The notes below the pieces were generated by a model that made no database searches, was not told where the DNA came from, and was given only the letters and a program-made list of their open reading frames with translations. Source: Arabidopsis thaliana (lineage: Eukaryota > Streptophyta > Magnoliopsida > Brassicales > Brassicaceae). Taken from it: a stretch of 64,000 nt of DNA. The DNA is taken from NCBI RefSeq assembly GCF_000001735.4, contig NC_003074.8, positions 21,831,261 to 21,895,260 of the forward strand. Reading direction: 5' to 3'. A program made the translations under genes and the position numbers. This document shows, piece by piece, positions 10,691-24,412 of this stretch. How positions within the stretch are numbered: the first letter of the stretch is position 1; every line of letters starts with the position of its first letter.

Positions 10691-12146
10691 GAAGTCATGT
10701 CTGACACATACAAGGAGTTTTATAGTAAGCTGTAAATGCATGCATCAGATAAACTAGGGGTGGGAATATAAACCGAAGCAAACCACAATATTTATAGCTA
10801 ACTAACTCTATTTAGATAAGAAAAACTCAAACCGTATGCTCACTTTTAAGATAAACGCAATGTTGAGAGCATTCGAGAAAGGTTTGAACGAATTGCGGTC
10901 TGAACATGAATACATAGTTGAAACACTACGAAAAATCCTCAAATGAGAAAGAAGTTTTCATTCTATTAGTGACTTCTGAGGTTATTTCAGAGTTTCCTTT
11001 TTATCGACCATAGATTGTTTAGGGAGGTCACTTAACAGTTTTTGGTTCGGAAACGACGGCGCAGGTGTCTAAAGCAAGTCCTATATGAACCAAACAATCA
11101 TCATAATCATTGACCTGAAGCAAACATCCGCCAATCTTCTTTTGTAGTTACCGGGAAAAAGCCTCGTGGGATTGCAGAATGGTTCTTAGGCCCAATGTGG
11201 TGTGTTGTGGTGGAGTGAATGAAAGTGGAAACAAGCTCGTTTTCTTCTCTCTGAGTCGCCTTGGAATACAAAAATTTGTTTATAAGATAGAAATGGAGGT
11301 TTGAATCTGAGAAAGCTGTCTGTAAATATTAACTTTTGATTGCAATTTATAGTTTAGCATCATGTGTTGGGGGGACTTGTGGATGGATATAAAATGTGTT
11401 CCAAGGAAGATATAATTTTGTCTTCCTTTCTAAACAGCGTCGTTTAAGCTGCTTTGTTATCATTTACATATACGACGACGCATCATTCTGGTTTTAAAGA
11501 TGGCATATTACGTTTGAGATTAAACGCCACCGTTTTCGAAAGATAGCACGGGCATTATACGATGTCGTATTGCTTCCTCTTTCGAAAATTTGTTAGCGCG
11601 ATTTTGTTAAACTTTTAGCGCCATTTTTTTTCACATTAAAAATTTGAGACCCCGAAACGGTATCGTTTGTTGGATGTTATCCTAAAATTGACGGATCTGA
11701 TATGAAAAAAAAAATCCTTAAAAAAACCGTTTGAGAACTTTTTGGATATTTGTGGTCTTCTCTTTTCGTCTTTCTTCTCCACTGTCACCTTCCTCGCTAA
11801 GCAAAAGAATTTAGAGAGAGCTTCGTACTATGCCCAGAGAAAAAAGCAAAAAGCGAGAGCCAAAAAGATAAGAAAGATCAAAAGATGAAAAAGCTTAGAC
11901 GTAAAAAAGCAGAAATATATGTATATAGAATTAACAAGTCTCTCGAAGAAAACCCTTTAGCCATCTTTATCAATCTCTTTTCTTTTGCGTTCTCTATAAA
12001 GTTGGTATAAAAGGAGATCAATTAACAAATATGTTAATCGATTACTTTGATTTCAGTGAGATTTTTGATTTCACGAATAAATTATTGGGTTTTTGTGGAG
12101 GAGGAGAGGGTGGTAGTAGTAATTATAGTTTCGATTCACGGTGGAT
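10691..12146. other. 3' UTR of TOM1-like gene and promoter of GSL11
   Basis: No gene is supported. From 11432 to 11668 there are several interrupted palindromes of the form AAAC-N6-GTTT (11432-11445, 11522-11535, 11655-11668). From about 11750 the DNA is purine/pyrimidine-rich, as in a promoter and leader. An ATG at 12031 opens a 64-codon frame overlapping the GSL11 start, but it probably lies upstream of the transcription start. Confidence 0.5.
12006..12013 (+). promoter_or_regulatory. TATA box of GSL11
   Basis: TATAAAAG lies 134-141 bp upstream of the ATG at 12147. It places the transcription start near 12038-12045 and gives a leader of about 100 nt. Confidence 0.5.
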
Positions 12147-15100
12147 ATGGAAGCTAGTTCGAGTGGAACGGCGGAGTTGCCGCGGTCTCTTTCTCGGAGA
12201 GCTCCGTCGCGTGCGACTACTATGATGATTGATAGACCAAACGAAGATGCTAGTGCTATGGATAGCGAGCTTGTTCCTTCCTCTCTCGCTTCTATTGCCC
12301 CGATTCTTCGCGTTGCTAATGAAATTGAGAAGGACAATCCTCGAGTGGCTTATCTATGTGAGTCTGAATTTGTTTCCAATAGTCATGTTTGCTTTAGCCA
12401 GTTTCTATTTAAGGACGTTGTATAGATGGGTTCTTAACATAGACATAGTTCTGTAATGAGTATGGTTCTGTTTTTGATGACATCAGGCCGGTTTCATGCG
12501 TTTGAGAAAGCTCATAGGATGGATGCTACATCCAGTGGACGAGGTGTTCGTCAGTTTAAGACCTATCTGTTACATAGACTTGAGAAGGTACATACTTTCT
12601 TGGTGAAATGGTTTCTCTAAGTGGGCAGAGATTTCCACTTTGCTTGATCATTTTGAGCTGATGTGTCTAAATTTGTTCTAGGAAGAAGAGGAAACCAAGC
12701 CTCAGCTGGCGAAAAACGATCCTAGAGAAATTCAGGCATATTACCAGAACTTCTATGAGAAATATATTAAAGAAGGAGAAACATCAAGAAAACCGTGAGG
12801 CCACTTTCCTAACTCATGCCAAAGCTTCAATAAGCTAAGTGTAGTGATATTGAGCCGTACTCTTATGTTTTTATTTGCTACAGGGAGGAAATGGCAAGGC
12901 TTTACCAAATTGCATCGGTATTGTACGATGTACTGAAGACTGTAGTACCTTCACCTAAAGTGGATTACGAGGTTCGGTTTGTATGCGTAGTAAATTCCTG
13001 TAATGGTAATTTGATTAAATTTCTCTGTGAAGCCTCACTTTTCATATGTCTTCTGTTATTATAGACCCGTAGATATGCCGAAGAAGTTGAAAGGAAAAGG
13101 GATAGATATGAGCACTACAACATTCTTCCTTTATATGCTGTAGGGACTAAACCAGCAATTGTGGAACTTCCTGAGGTGCGTTTGAACACAGGGTGACTGC
13201 TACGAATAGTATGCTAGAGAAATATTTACACTCTTTTGTTTTTCTTGTCATGTTATGTGCTGTGACAAAAATAGGTCAAGGCTGCATTCAGTGCTGTCCG
13301 TAATGTGCGCAATCTTCCACGACGAAGAATTCATTTGCCATCTAATACCCCTAATGAAATGCGTAAGGCTAGAACCAAACTTAATGACATACTTGAATGG
13401 CTTGCTTCTGAGTTCGGGTTTCAGGTAACGTGCTACTTAGCTGTCTTTATGTACTTTTATCTTGTGACCCTTCTAAATTGCGTAAATTTCTTAAGAGAAC
13501 ATACCACTAGCTCTATAGTGTCTGTTCTGTAGACTGGTATATAGAGAACATACCACTAGCTCTATAGTGTCTGTCAAACTTATATATAAGAGATAAACAT
13601 CTCAACTTTGAGTAATCACATGAATTAAGTCGACTTTGAATGTCACATGGTTTAGTTTTTTTCAGCATATCTTCAGATAGTTTGGCAATATATACTAAGA
13701 TGTCTTGCAATTCCTTTTATGTATGCATATTCATTGTCGTTTCACTTCATATGATGATTAAAGAGAGGGAACGTGGCAAATCAGAGGGAGCACATAATAC
13801 TGCTTCTTGCTAATGCTGACATTAGAAAGAGAAATGATGAAGAATATGATGAGGTGAGCATTGTCGTAGATAATGCCTTGTGTTTTTCTCTTACACTTCT
13901 TCCTGTTTTAGTAATGTTGTAAGTTTCTTGCAGTTGAAACCTAGCACCGTCACTGAGTTGATGGACAAAACTTTTAAAAGTTATTACTCATGGTGTAAAT
14001 ATTTGCACTCTACGTCTAATCTCAAGTATGTTATATTCTTGATCTAGATTATGTGATAAGTTCCAATGTTTATTTTTGCATTATGTTCTGTCTTTGGGGT
14101 CACAGATCTGATGTTGGATGCTTCAACTTTATTCTTAAAAGGTTTCCAGATGATTGTGATAAACAGCAGCTGCAGCTTATCTATATTTCCCTGTACCTTT
14201 TAATATGGGGTGAAGCCTCGAATGTTAGATTTATGCCCGAATGTATCTGCTATATTTTCCATAATGTAAGTTTTCTCATCTGTAGAATCAGATATGCATA
14301 TTTTTCATAACTTTCTTCCGGTTCTGGATGGTTTAAAATTCTTTTCCTGTCTGTTTTTTTTGTTCTTAAGATGGCAAATGACGTCTATGGAATTCTGTTT
14401 AGCAATGTTGAAGCTGTTAGTGGTGAGACATATGAAACAGAAGAAGTTATTGATGAAGAATCATTTCTGAGAACTGTTATAACTCCAATCTATCAGGTCA
14501 TACGCAACGTAAGTATATCAAAGTCAATCATGTTGTATATATTTATAAGTAACTGTACACTATCTTTTGAATGAAAATGATACCTTGAAGGAAGCCAAAA
14601 GGAACAAGGGAGGTACAGCAAGCCATTCGCAATGGAGAAATTACGATGATTTGAATGAATACTTTTGGTGACGTTCTTTACTATATTATTTGACACATGC
14701 CTGCTTGATCTAGTCTCTGACTGCTGACATCTTTATTTATTTGAAGGTCTAAGAAATGCTTCAAGATAGGATGGCCTCTTGACCTTAAAGCAGACTTTTT
14801 CCTAAACTCTGACGAGATAACCCCACAGGACGAGGTATATTTCATTTGCTTCTGAGTAGCTGTAATCTTGGTTAAAAATTTAGTAGGGTATGTGATACAA
14901 AATTCAACTAATATGATGCTAATGAGTCTACATATAACTTCCACAATATATGCTATCAAGGTGTTCTTTAAGTTGTAGATAGCTCATATATGATAAAACA
15001 GCATTATGAACGTTTTGATCTCTCTGTAAGCCTTCCCTTTTTTGTGATACTACAGAAACCTGATCTTGTATCTCTAATGTATTGCAGAGGCTGAATCAAG

Positions 15101-18100
15101 TCACTTATGGGAAAAGCAAGCCTAAAACCAACTTTGTTGAAGTCCGCACATTCTGGAACCTCTTCAGAGATTTTGATCGAATGTGGATATTTCTTGTCAT
15201 GGCTTTTCAGGTAAATTTTTAGTGTTTTAAAAGAGTTGTGTTAGTCTGAAAACTAAATAAGTTATATTATCATACTTATCCTTATCTTTTGTAGGCTATG
15301 GTAATAGTTGGATGGCATGGTTCTGGGTCACTAGGTGACATATTTGACAAGGATGTATTCAAAACGGTGTTAACTATTTTTATTACTTCGGCGTATCTGA
15401 CTCTTTTACAAGGTTGTGATGTCCTTTGATATTTCTTGTTTTTAGTGACACGTTTTTTTTATTTTGATGTTCTAATGGTGTTCCTTGTCCTCTTTTTCCC
15501 TCATGATTCTTTACATAGCTGCACTGGATATTATCCTAAATTTCAATGCCTGGAAGAATTTCAAGTTTTCCCAGATATTGCGGTACCTTTTGAAATTCGC
15601 AGTAGCATTTATGTGGGCGGTACTGCTTCCAATTGCTTACTCGAAGTCTGTTCAACGCCCAACTGGAGTTGTAAAGTTCTTCAGTACTTGGACTGGGGAT
15701 TGGAAGGATCAGTCCTTTTATACGTACGCTGTTTCATTTTATGTGTTACCAAACATATTGGCAGCTCTGTTATTCCTCGTTCCACCATTCCGGAGAGCCA
15801 TGGAGTGTTCAGACATGCGACCTATCAAAGTTATAATGTGGTGGGCTCAGGCAAGTATTAAACTATTCTTCTGGTTCTTGAGTATACTGGTCTTCACTTT
15901 TCTTTTTCTTTTTTGCCATCTTTGTTTCCTTAAGCTTTTCCATCTTGTAGCCAAAACTATACGTTGGAAGAGGTATGCATGAGGACATGTTCTCTCTCTT
16001 CAAGTGAGTGATGACGCCATTTCCCGTCACCATTAATAACTTCTTAAATATTTCTTTTAACTCTTATACTAGCCTCTTCTCATATAGCACAACTTATAAT
16101 GGTCAGGTATACCACCTTCTGGATCATGCTACTGATCAGCAAGCTTGCTTTCAACTATTATGTGGAGGTCTGGTTTCTGCCTTTATATTTCACTTATAGT
16201 TACTCCGAAGTAGGTTACTCAATGTGTATATATGTTTTTAATGTATATCTTGGAAACAGATACTACCCCTTATTACGCCAACAAAGATGATCATGAATCT
16301 GCACATTGGTCACTACCAGTGGCATGAATTTTTTCCCCATGGTAAATTTTCAAGTTACCATCCTTTCTTGTTTGCAATAACATTTGATGACACTTGCCTT
16401 TACTAATTTTTGATTTTCTATAGCAACTAACAATATTGGAGTGGTTATTGCTATATGGGCTCCAATTGTACTGGTTAGTAAAAATTAAAGAGCTCCCAAG
16501 AAAAAAACAATTTCTGTTATATATGGCTTACATATTTGCGTGTATTATATTTTGAGTAGGTTTACTTGATGGATACTCAAATATGGTACGCCATTTTTTC
16601 CACTCTGTTTGGAGGCATACATGGGGCCTTCAGTCATCTGGGAGAAGTAAGTGATTTTGTACTCTCAGAAATACCACAAGAATTAACAAACACTATTGTT
16701 TACTCTGCAACCTAGTAGATGATATTACCCTTTATGTTACTTCTTGAGTCTTGACATGTTTTGGCTTTCATAGATACGGACTCTTGGGATGTTGCGATCT
16801 AGATTTGAGTCAATACCAATTGCCTTCAGCCGCACCCTCATGCCATCCGAAGATGCAAAAAGAAAACATGCGGTACTGTGCTTTTTATAGTTTATTGTCC
16901 TTCCATATCTCAAAAGGTGGATCACACCTTCATTCCCTGTTCTGTCATTTATTGATTCCCACTGGGAAATGTAGGATGACTATGTGGACCAGAAAAACAT
17001 CACTAATTTCTCCCAGGTGTGGAACGAGTTCATTTACTCTATGAGAAGCGAGGATAAGATCAGTGACAGGTTAGATTCTTTTCTTTTAGAAAGCAATCTT
17101 GTCATCATTGTCCTGTTCTGTTTAGCAAGCATATATGTCATGTAACGTTTCCTTTATATGCTGTAACTCAGAGATAGGGATTTGCTGCTTGTACCATCTT
17201 CGTCGGGTGATGTGTCTGTCATCCAGTGGCCACCTTTCTTGCTTGCTAGTAAGGTAATGAATAATTGGTGTTTTTGGAGGACTTCCTTCCATTTTAGTAG
17301 AAAATAAAGATTCATTGATCAAAATGCTCGAGTTCTCAAGACTTTTGTTAAGATGCTTAATTTCCACCAAGGGCCAAAAGTTCTGTCACTGGATAATCAT
17401 CCCCTTAAACCAGAATATGCTGAATGAACATATGTGATTGTTTCAATAAGCATGGTTCCTAATGATTTTTTTCAACAATGTAGATTCCTATTGCTGTGGA
17501 CATGGCAAAAGATTTCAAGGGAAAAGAGGATGCTGAACTATTTAGAAAGATTAAGAGTGATAGCTACATGTATTATGCTGTTATTGAGAGTTATGAGACA
17601 TTGAAGAAAATAATTTACGCTCTTCTGGAAGATGAAGCAGATAGAAGGTATACCAGATTCATGCTCCTCTTCCAATGGTGGAAATACTTCGTTCTCTATA
17701 ATATTATGCATCTTGAGCCTTGTTTCATTGATTCATTTAATTTTTCTCTTTTGAATAAGGGTCATGAATCAGGTATTTTTAGAAGTGGACATGAGCATGC
17801 AGCAACAGAGATTCATATATGAATTCCGCATGAGTGGATTACCGCTCCTTAGTGATAAGCTGGAGAAGTTTCTAAGTATATTGGTAATATCAAAATTTGT
17901 AGTCCACTCATTAATTACATGAGGCCTTACACAGGAACTAATGCTTGAAACCTCTTTGTGTGAATAGTTAAGTGACTATGAAGACCAGGGTACATACAAG
18001 TCTCAGTTAATTAATGTCTTCCAGGATGTTATCGAAATTATCACTCAAGATCTCTTGGTTAATGGGCATGAGTAAGTATAACAAGTCCCTTCAGCAGATA

Positions 18101-21100
18101 GGAGATATGCCATCTATTCCTAAAAACATATGTCATCAGAAGTAGTGTATGACGTCCTCTCAATTATTCTTGTTGTAGAATTCTTGAAAGGGCTCGTGTT
18201 CATTCTCCTGACATCAAAAATGAGAAAAAGGAACAGAGGTTTGAGAAAATTAATATCCACCTAGTACGGGATAGATGTTGGCGGGAAAAGGTAATTCTTC
18301 ATACGAAGACTTTTTTTGTTTAACTCATCTTGCATGATGTATTGATATCTGACTCTTCTTTGTAGGTTATTCGGCTTCATTTGCTCTTATCGGTCAAAGA
18401 ATCTGCAATAAATGTTCCTCAAAACTTGGAAGCCCGCCGACGTATCACATTCTTTGCTAATTCTCTGTTTATGAATATGCCTAGTGCTCCAAGAATACGA
18501 GATATGCTATCTTTCAGGTGAAGTACCAATCTTTTTGTCTCTATTTAAAGGCTGTAGAGTCTGTAGACTAGATTCTTTTTTACTGGTTTCCCCTTGACTA
18601 CAAACTGGAAATTAGTCACCTAATGCAGTCAATGTGATTTGTTTACAAAGATTTATTTTAGCTGTTTATAGTCAACCTTTATGTATCTGAATTATAACGT
18701 TTGGTTTTTGTTCATCTTCAGTGTTTTAACTCCTTACTACAAAGAAGATGTGCTGTATTCAGAGGAAGACCTTAACAAGGAAAATGAAGATGGGATCTCA
18801 ATTCTGTTTTATCTACAAAAGATTTATCCTGGTACGTTCTTGATTCTAGTCAGGACCAGCTATTCTTTTTTTTTTATAATTACATTCAAGTTTACTGAGT
18901 GGATCTTACGTGAACTAGATGAGTGGACCAATTATTTGGATCGCTTAAAGGATCCTAAGCTTCCTGAGAAAGACAAGTCAGAGTTCCTTCGAGAGTGGGT
19001 ATCTTACAGAGGTCAGACGTTAGCCAGAACAGGTACAAATGATTACAACGGAAATCATAATTGTTCATAGTTATTGTCTTGTCTATAGGAATATTCATTT
19101 GTGTCTCTCTGATTACTTCTGCCAGTTAGGGGTATGATGTACTATAGACAGGCTCTGGAGCTTCAATGCTACCAGGAAGTTGCAGGGGAACAAGGTTTTT
19201 TATTTTCTGAGCCAGTTGCCAATAACTTGAATGCTTTTACCGAAGCTTTTGGAACCAAAATATGATATCTTAATTTACTATATGCTACTTCTTGCAGCCG
19301 AGTTTAGTGTCTTTCGGGCCATGGCGTCCAACGATGAAAATCAGAAGGCTTTCCTGGAACGTGCCAGAGCTCTTGCAGATCTGAAGTTCACTTATGTTGT
19401 TTCTTGTCAGGTCTACGGAAATCAGAAAAAGTCCGGTGATATCCACAACCGCAGCTGCTACACGAATATTCTGCAGCTCATGCTAAAGTATGTCAAAGTA
19501 GGATTGATTTTGATGAAGTATCATGATATATTTGCCTAATCTTGTCAATCGTTTTAGATATCCATCATTGCGGGTTGCTTATGTAGATGAGAGGGAGGAG
19601 ACAGCAGATGCAAAATCTCCGAAGGTCTTTTACTCTGTACTTCTAAAAGGAGGTGACAAGTTTGATGAGGTACAAGGATTTCCGAGCAATCTTATAATTT
19701 TGCTTCTCCGTTTTTCTATCAGTTACTCTTTTGTATATGATGTTTCCATTATGCTGATTGGATTTCTAGACATGGTGTTCTTCTTTAACGTGAATGGTCT
19801 TCCATTATTAGGAAATTTACCGCATCAAGCTTCCTGGTCCTCCAGCTGAGATTGGTGAAGGAAAGCCTGAAAATCAAAATCATGCTATCATATTTACACG
19901 TGGTGAAGCACTACAAACTATAGATATGAATCAAGTATGTATTCTTCTTCATTCTCATTAGTCAGAACCATATATTGAATTTCGCGTCCTCATGGTTAGT
20001 ACTCTTTGCAGGACAATTACTTTGAAGAAGCTTTCAAACTAAGAAATGTATTGGAGGAATTCAATAAGGAGCGTGTTGGTAGACGCAAGCCAACAATATT
20101 GGGTCTCCGAGAACATATATTTACTGGAAGGTAAACCCACCTTGCAAGATATCATTTTATAAACATTTTAAATGATAAAAGTATTATAAGTTGCAACTAC
20201 GTATTGGTGTATTCTTACTTTTCTCCCTCTCTTGGTATAGTGTTTCGTCATTAGCTTGGTTCATGTCCAATCAGGAGAGTAGTTTTGTGACAATTGGCCA
20301 AAGAATTTTGGCAAACCCTCTGAGGTATTTTTCTTCACGACTGAAACTTTTCCACTCTAAATCAAGAATGTGTGGTCTGCAGATCCATGATTGTGTTTGG
20401 TTCTTAGACCTTTTGCATTCTAAGCTTTTCAGAATCACTTGTGGAGTTAAGCTTTATGTCAACATTTCTTTCTTGATTTACTTATTTAACTTCATTTCTT
20501 CTCTATGGGTGCAGGGTCCGTTTTCATTATGGTCATCCTGACATATTTGACAGAATCTTTCACATAACAAGGGGCGGTGTGAGCAAGGCTTCGAAAGTAA
20601 TAAATTTGAGTGAGGATATTTTCGGAGGTAATGGCATGTTAATTCTCTAAATGTCAACAATTCAGCGTTAGAGAATTGATAGTTCGTTCCAAGCAGCTGT
20701 TGATTTGTTTGTCAATGTATATAGGCTTCAATTCAACTCTCCGTGGAGGATATGTTACACATCACGAGTATATCCAAGTTGGAAAGGGACGGGACGTGGG
20801 GTTGAACCCAATCTCTATTTTTGAAGCAAAAGTAGCAAATGGAAACGGGGAGCAAACGCTAAGCCGTGATGTTTACCGTTTGGGGCATCGGTTTGACTTT
20901 TACAGGATGCTCTCATTCTATTTTACGACCATTGGATTCTATTTTAGTAGCATGGTATGCTCAAAACTTTATATCTCAAGTTTGCTTTTATTTTAGTTGA
21001 TCTTATGTATACACATGGTTAAAGATTATGACTTGTGCTTTTTTCAGCTCACCGTTCTTACTGTATATGCATTCCTGTATGGACGGATGTACATGGTTAT

Positions 21101-22600
21101 GAGCGGATTGGAGAAAGAGATTTTGAGACTCGCAAGCCCGAATCAGCTTGAGGCTCTTGAGCAGGCTCTGGCTACACAGTCAATATTTCAGCTTGGTTTC
21201 TTGATGGTGTTACCGATGGTAATGGAGATTGGCTTGGAACACGGTTTTCGCTCTGCTATTGTCGATTTTTTCATAATGCAGCTGCAGCTAGCCTCGGTAT
21301 TCTTTACATTCCAGCTTGGGACAAAGTCACATTATTACGGGAGAACAATTTTACATGGTGGTTCCAAATATAGACCGACGGGCCGTGGGTTTGTTGTTTT
21401 CCATGCCAAGTTTGCGGAGAACTACAGGTTGTATTCGAGAAGTCACTTTGTGAAGGGACTAGAGCTGCTTTTATTGCTAGTTGTTTATCAAATCTATGGG
21501 CATTCATACCGGAGTTCAAACCTTTATCTGTATATCACAGTCTCGATGTGGTTTATGGTTGGTTCTTGGTTGTTTGCACCATTTATATTCAATCCTTCGG
21601 GGTTTGAGTGGCAAAAGACAGTTGACGATTGGACTGATTGGAAACGATGGCTTGGAGATCGGGGTGGTATAGGCATCCCGGTTGAAAAAAGCTGGGAATC
21701 GTGGTGGAACGTAGAGCAAGAACACCTCAAACATACAAGTATTAGAGGGAGGATTCTGGAAATCACACTTGCTCTCCGCTTTTTCATTTATCAGTACGGA
21801 ATTGTTTACCAGCTCAATATCTCTCAGCGCAGCAAGAGCTTTTTGGTATAAAAAAATGTTCCTTCACTTTTCATGCATCAAAGAGCTTTTTATGATCCTT
21901 TAGTCTCAGTCTCTTTTTTACTTCCTCTTTGTAGGTTTATGGACTCTCTTGGGTGGTCTTGCTCACATCATTACTTGTTCTAAAGGTTTCACAATCCTTC
22001 ATCCTTTATACACACATACATATAGTCATAAACAATGCTTATATAAGCTTAATTACTTACTTTGAGTGTAAACTGTGTCAGATGGTATCTATGGGCAGAC
22101 GAAGATTTGGAACAGATTTTCAGCTAATGTTCAGGATTCTTAAAGCACTTCTCTTCCTCGGCTTTTTGTCAGTCATGACAATATTATTTGTGGTGTTCAA
22201 ACTCACACTCACCGATCTCTCTGCTTCAGTTCTTGCTTTTCTTCCAACCGGGTGGGCGATTCTTCTGGTAAATAGCCATCAAAACCCCCTTCAGAATCAT
22301 AGTATCGGAATTTGCATCATGTTCTTAGAAAAAACTAATGGAAATTTCTCTCAGATTGGGCAAGTACTGAGGTCACCGATCAAAGCTTTAGGGGTTTGGG
22401 ACTCGGTGAAAGAGCTAGGAAGAGCGTATGAGAATATCATGGGACTTGTAATCTTTGCACCAATCGCTGTTCTGTCTTGGTTTCCCATTGTCTCCGAGTT
22501 TCAAGCTCGTCTGCTTTTCAATCAAGCTTTTAGCAGAGGCCTTCAAATCTCTATGATTCTCGCTGGTCGGAAAGACAAAGCAACTTCTTCGCACAAGTAA
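12147..22600 (+). CDS. GSL11: Callose synthase (1,3-beta-glucan synthase), GSL11/CALS6
   Basis: Plasma-membrane callose synthase using UDP-glucose, 1921 aa. The 42 in-phase exons are: 12147-12357, 12487-12587, 12682-12794, 12884-12971, 13065-13175, 13275-13424, 13764-13853, 13934-14025, 14142-14265, 14371-14508, 14591-14667, 14747-14834, 15088-15210, 15295-15412, 15519-15850, 15951-16003, 16107-16167, 16260-16341, 16424-16473, 16560-16646, 16774-16872, 16975-17069, 17172-17253, 17484-17647, 17760-17883, 17968-18071, 18179-18290, 18366-18517, 18722-18831, 18919-19032, 19126-19194, 19298-19487, 19558-19669, 19812-19934, 20012-20130, 20241-20324, 20515-20627, 20725-20954, 21048-21845, 21935-21985, 22082-22267, 22355-22600. 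Order: cytosolic N-terminus with a Vta1-like region, FKS1-type domain ([18 protein letters not shown]), first TM block (exons 13-21), a large cytosolic glucan synthase domain ([24 protein letters not shown]) and a C-terminal TM block. The intron after 15850 starts with GC. GSL11 is assigned by recall of locus order; stimulus and tissue are not visible. Confidence 0.95.
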
Positions 22601-23443
22601 AACCATAAATACTCAGTGTTGTTTCCGGGTTTCTTCTGTCTTAAGCAACAAACCTGCTTCTTTAGAACGGTGTCGTTTTAGCGTAGTTCAATAGATGTCT
22701 ATAAGGTTATAGGGATATTTTAGTTTGGTTGGACTTGGACACCTCACACTCTCATCACACTCATGTGTTGTAGTTATCACAATGATTTTGACATATGGTC
22801 TTTAATAATATAGCTCAATTGATTTCTTTTGGTTTCTGATTAAAATTATTATTTGCGGGAAAACTCGATGAAGAAAAATATTGACTTGATACTAAAATTC
22901 TTGAATGCACATCATGGAAAGAAACTCCATGATTCTTTTCTACTTGTTTTTTTTTGGATGATTATAATATTAATACAACTTCTAGTCATTGCTAGATACA
23001 CCAATTACATGTCCGAGGCATTATATGATGAAACTTCAATTTCATTATTCTTTGGCATTTTCTTGCATGTGACAAATATTGTATTGTATCAAAGAGATAC
23101 AAACAAAATAATAATGTGGTGTTCCTTAGAGTTTATCTTCATTCTTTTACTGGAGTCTTAAGTATAGAAAATCAAACTTAAATCCAAAAAATATCTTTGA
23201 TCATAATATAAAAATGATCAAATAAGTTTCAATCTTGAAGTCAAACACAAGAAAGTCATGCTACTTCAGCATATAAGAAGAAGATAAGGAGGACCTAAAT
23301 TTCCAAAGGCTGCATCTGAGAATTACCTCTTTTGTAATTTCGTTAATCCTTTATCCACTTTTTCTTCTCTATTTTTATTTATTTCTTACCTTATAGTATA
23401 TAAAAAATAATTGTAATATTGTTGTATTTAATCATGATCCAGC

Positions 23444-23450
23444 TATAAAT
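23444..23450 (+). promoter_or_regulatory. TATA box of the receptor-like kinase gene
   Basis: TATAAAT followed about 45 bp later by a CT-rich leader. It fits a transcription start near 23475. Confidence 0.5.
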
Positions 23451-23942
23451 GACACAGTTGTCAAAGTTCACCATCTTTGCTTTCCCTTCACTGCTCTCTC
23501 TCTTTCTCTCTCTTTGTTGATTTTGTTTTCCTCAAATTGCAAATCAAAGCTTTCTTTCCAGCTTTAGAACACACTCTCACCAACAATCTCACCCAACTTT
23601 TTTTCCTTCTTTTAACTCCTCACTAATTCCTAATCCCACAAACCCTAAACTCTATCTCTTTAATCCCTTCCTTACATACATTATTCAGTAGTTGAGTAAA
23701 GTTTCAATCTTTCTTCTGATTCCTTGTTGGAATTACCTAAATTTTCTGGGTTTATTTTGGTGGGCTCGTCGAGAGATACTTCAATTGCAATTCATCGTTA
23801 AGCATATCTATGCTAATTGCGTTCTCTTCTTTATTTCACTTTCTCTTTGGTTTGCTTCAATATCAAAGCAAAGAGGGACCTTTTCGCTTTGCGTTCTTCT
23901 CTTCTAATCGAAAAGACAAGAGCTTAGTCACCACATTCTAAG

Positions 23943-24375
23943 GTAATTTCATGGAACTAAAAAAAACTGCTTTTTTGTTTTTCAAGGATTCTACTTTCGG
24001 TAGCAGTTTATGATTCTTCTGTGTAATGTATATCTTGCTTCAATCGTAAGTGATTCTTTTCCAATAGTTTAAGAGCTGGGTTTCCTCAGGTTTTTTGTTT
24101 TAGTGACAAATGTTGGAAAGTTAATGCACGTAACTTGTTTGTTGAAATGCCGCAATTAATTGCTGAATTTGCGCGTGCCTTTTTGAATCCTGTTTCTCTA
24201 TGTGTCAGCATTTTTGGTCGAAGTGGTTTTTCAAACTTCTGAGTCGGCAGCTTTACTTACCAGTTTTAGAGATTCTACCATTTGTCCAACAATCCCTGTT
24301 TTGCTTGTAAGATTTGTGAAAGTCAGAGATGTCTTAGTCTTCTTGTTAATAATTGATACGTTTCTTGTTTACTAG
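23943..24375 (+). other. 5' UTR intron of the kinase gene
   Basis: Donor AAG|GTAATT after 23942 and acceptor ACTAG before 24376 bound a T-rich stretch that contains upstream ATGs and sits just before the start codon at 24413. Splicing would remove them. Confidence 0.55.
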
Positions 24376-24412
24376 GTGGGAATTGTGAAGTTGTGAGCAA
24401 AAGGAACCAAAA

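Larger units (their letters stand above)
22601..24412. other. GSL11 3' UTR, intergenic DNA and 5' UTR of the kinase gene
   Basis: AT-rich spacer. An AAACG-type palindrome lies at about 22666-22678. A 97-codon AT-rich ORF (22868-23161) is noted under findings but is not called as a gene. The kinase leader starts near 23475, has a CT-rich tract at about 23490-23520, and is interrupted by an intron. Confidence 0.6.

Noticed and set aside
12031..12225. uORF overlapping the GSL11 start
   Set aside because: Its ATG is only 18 bp after the TATA box, so it probably lies upstream of the transcription start.
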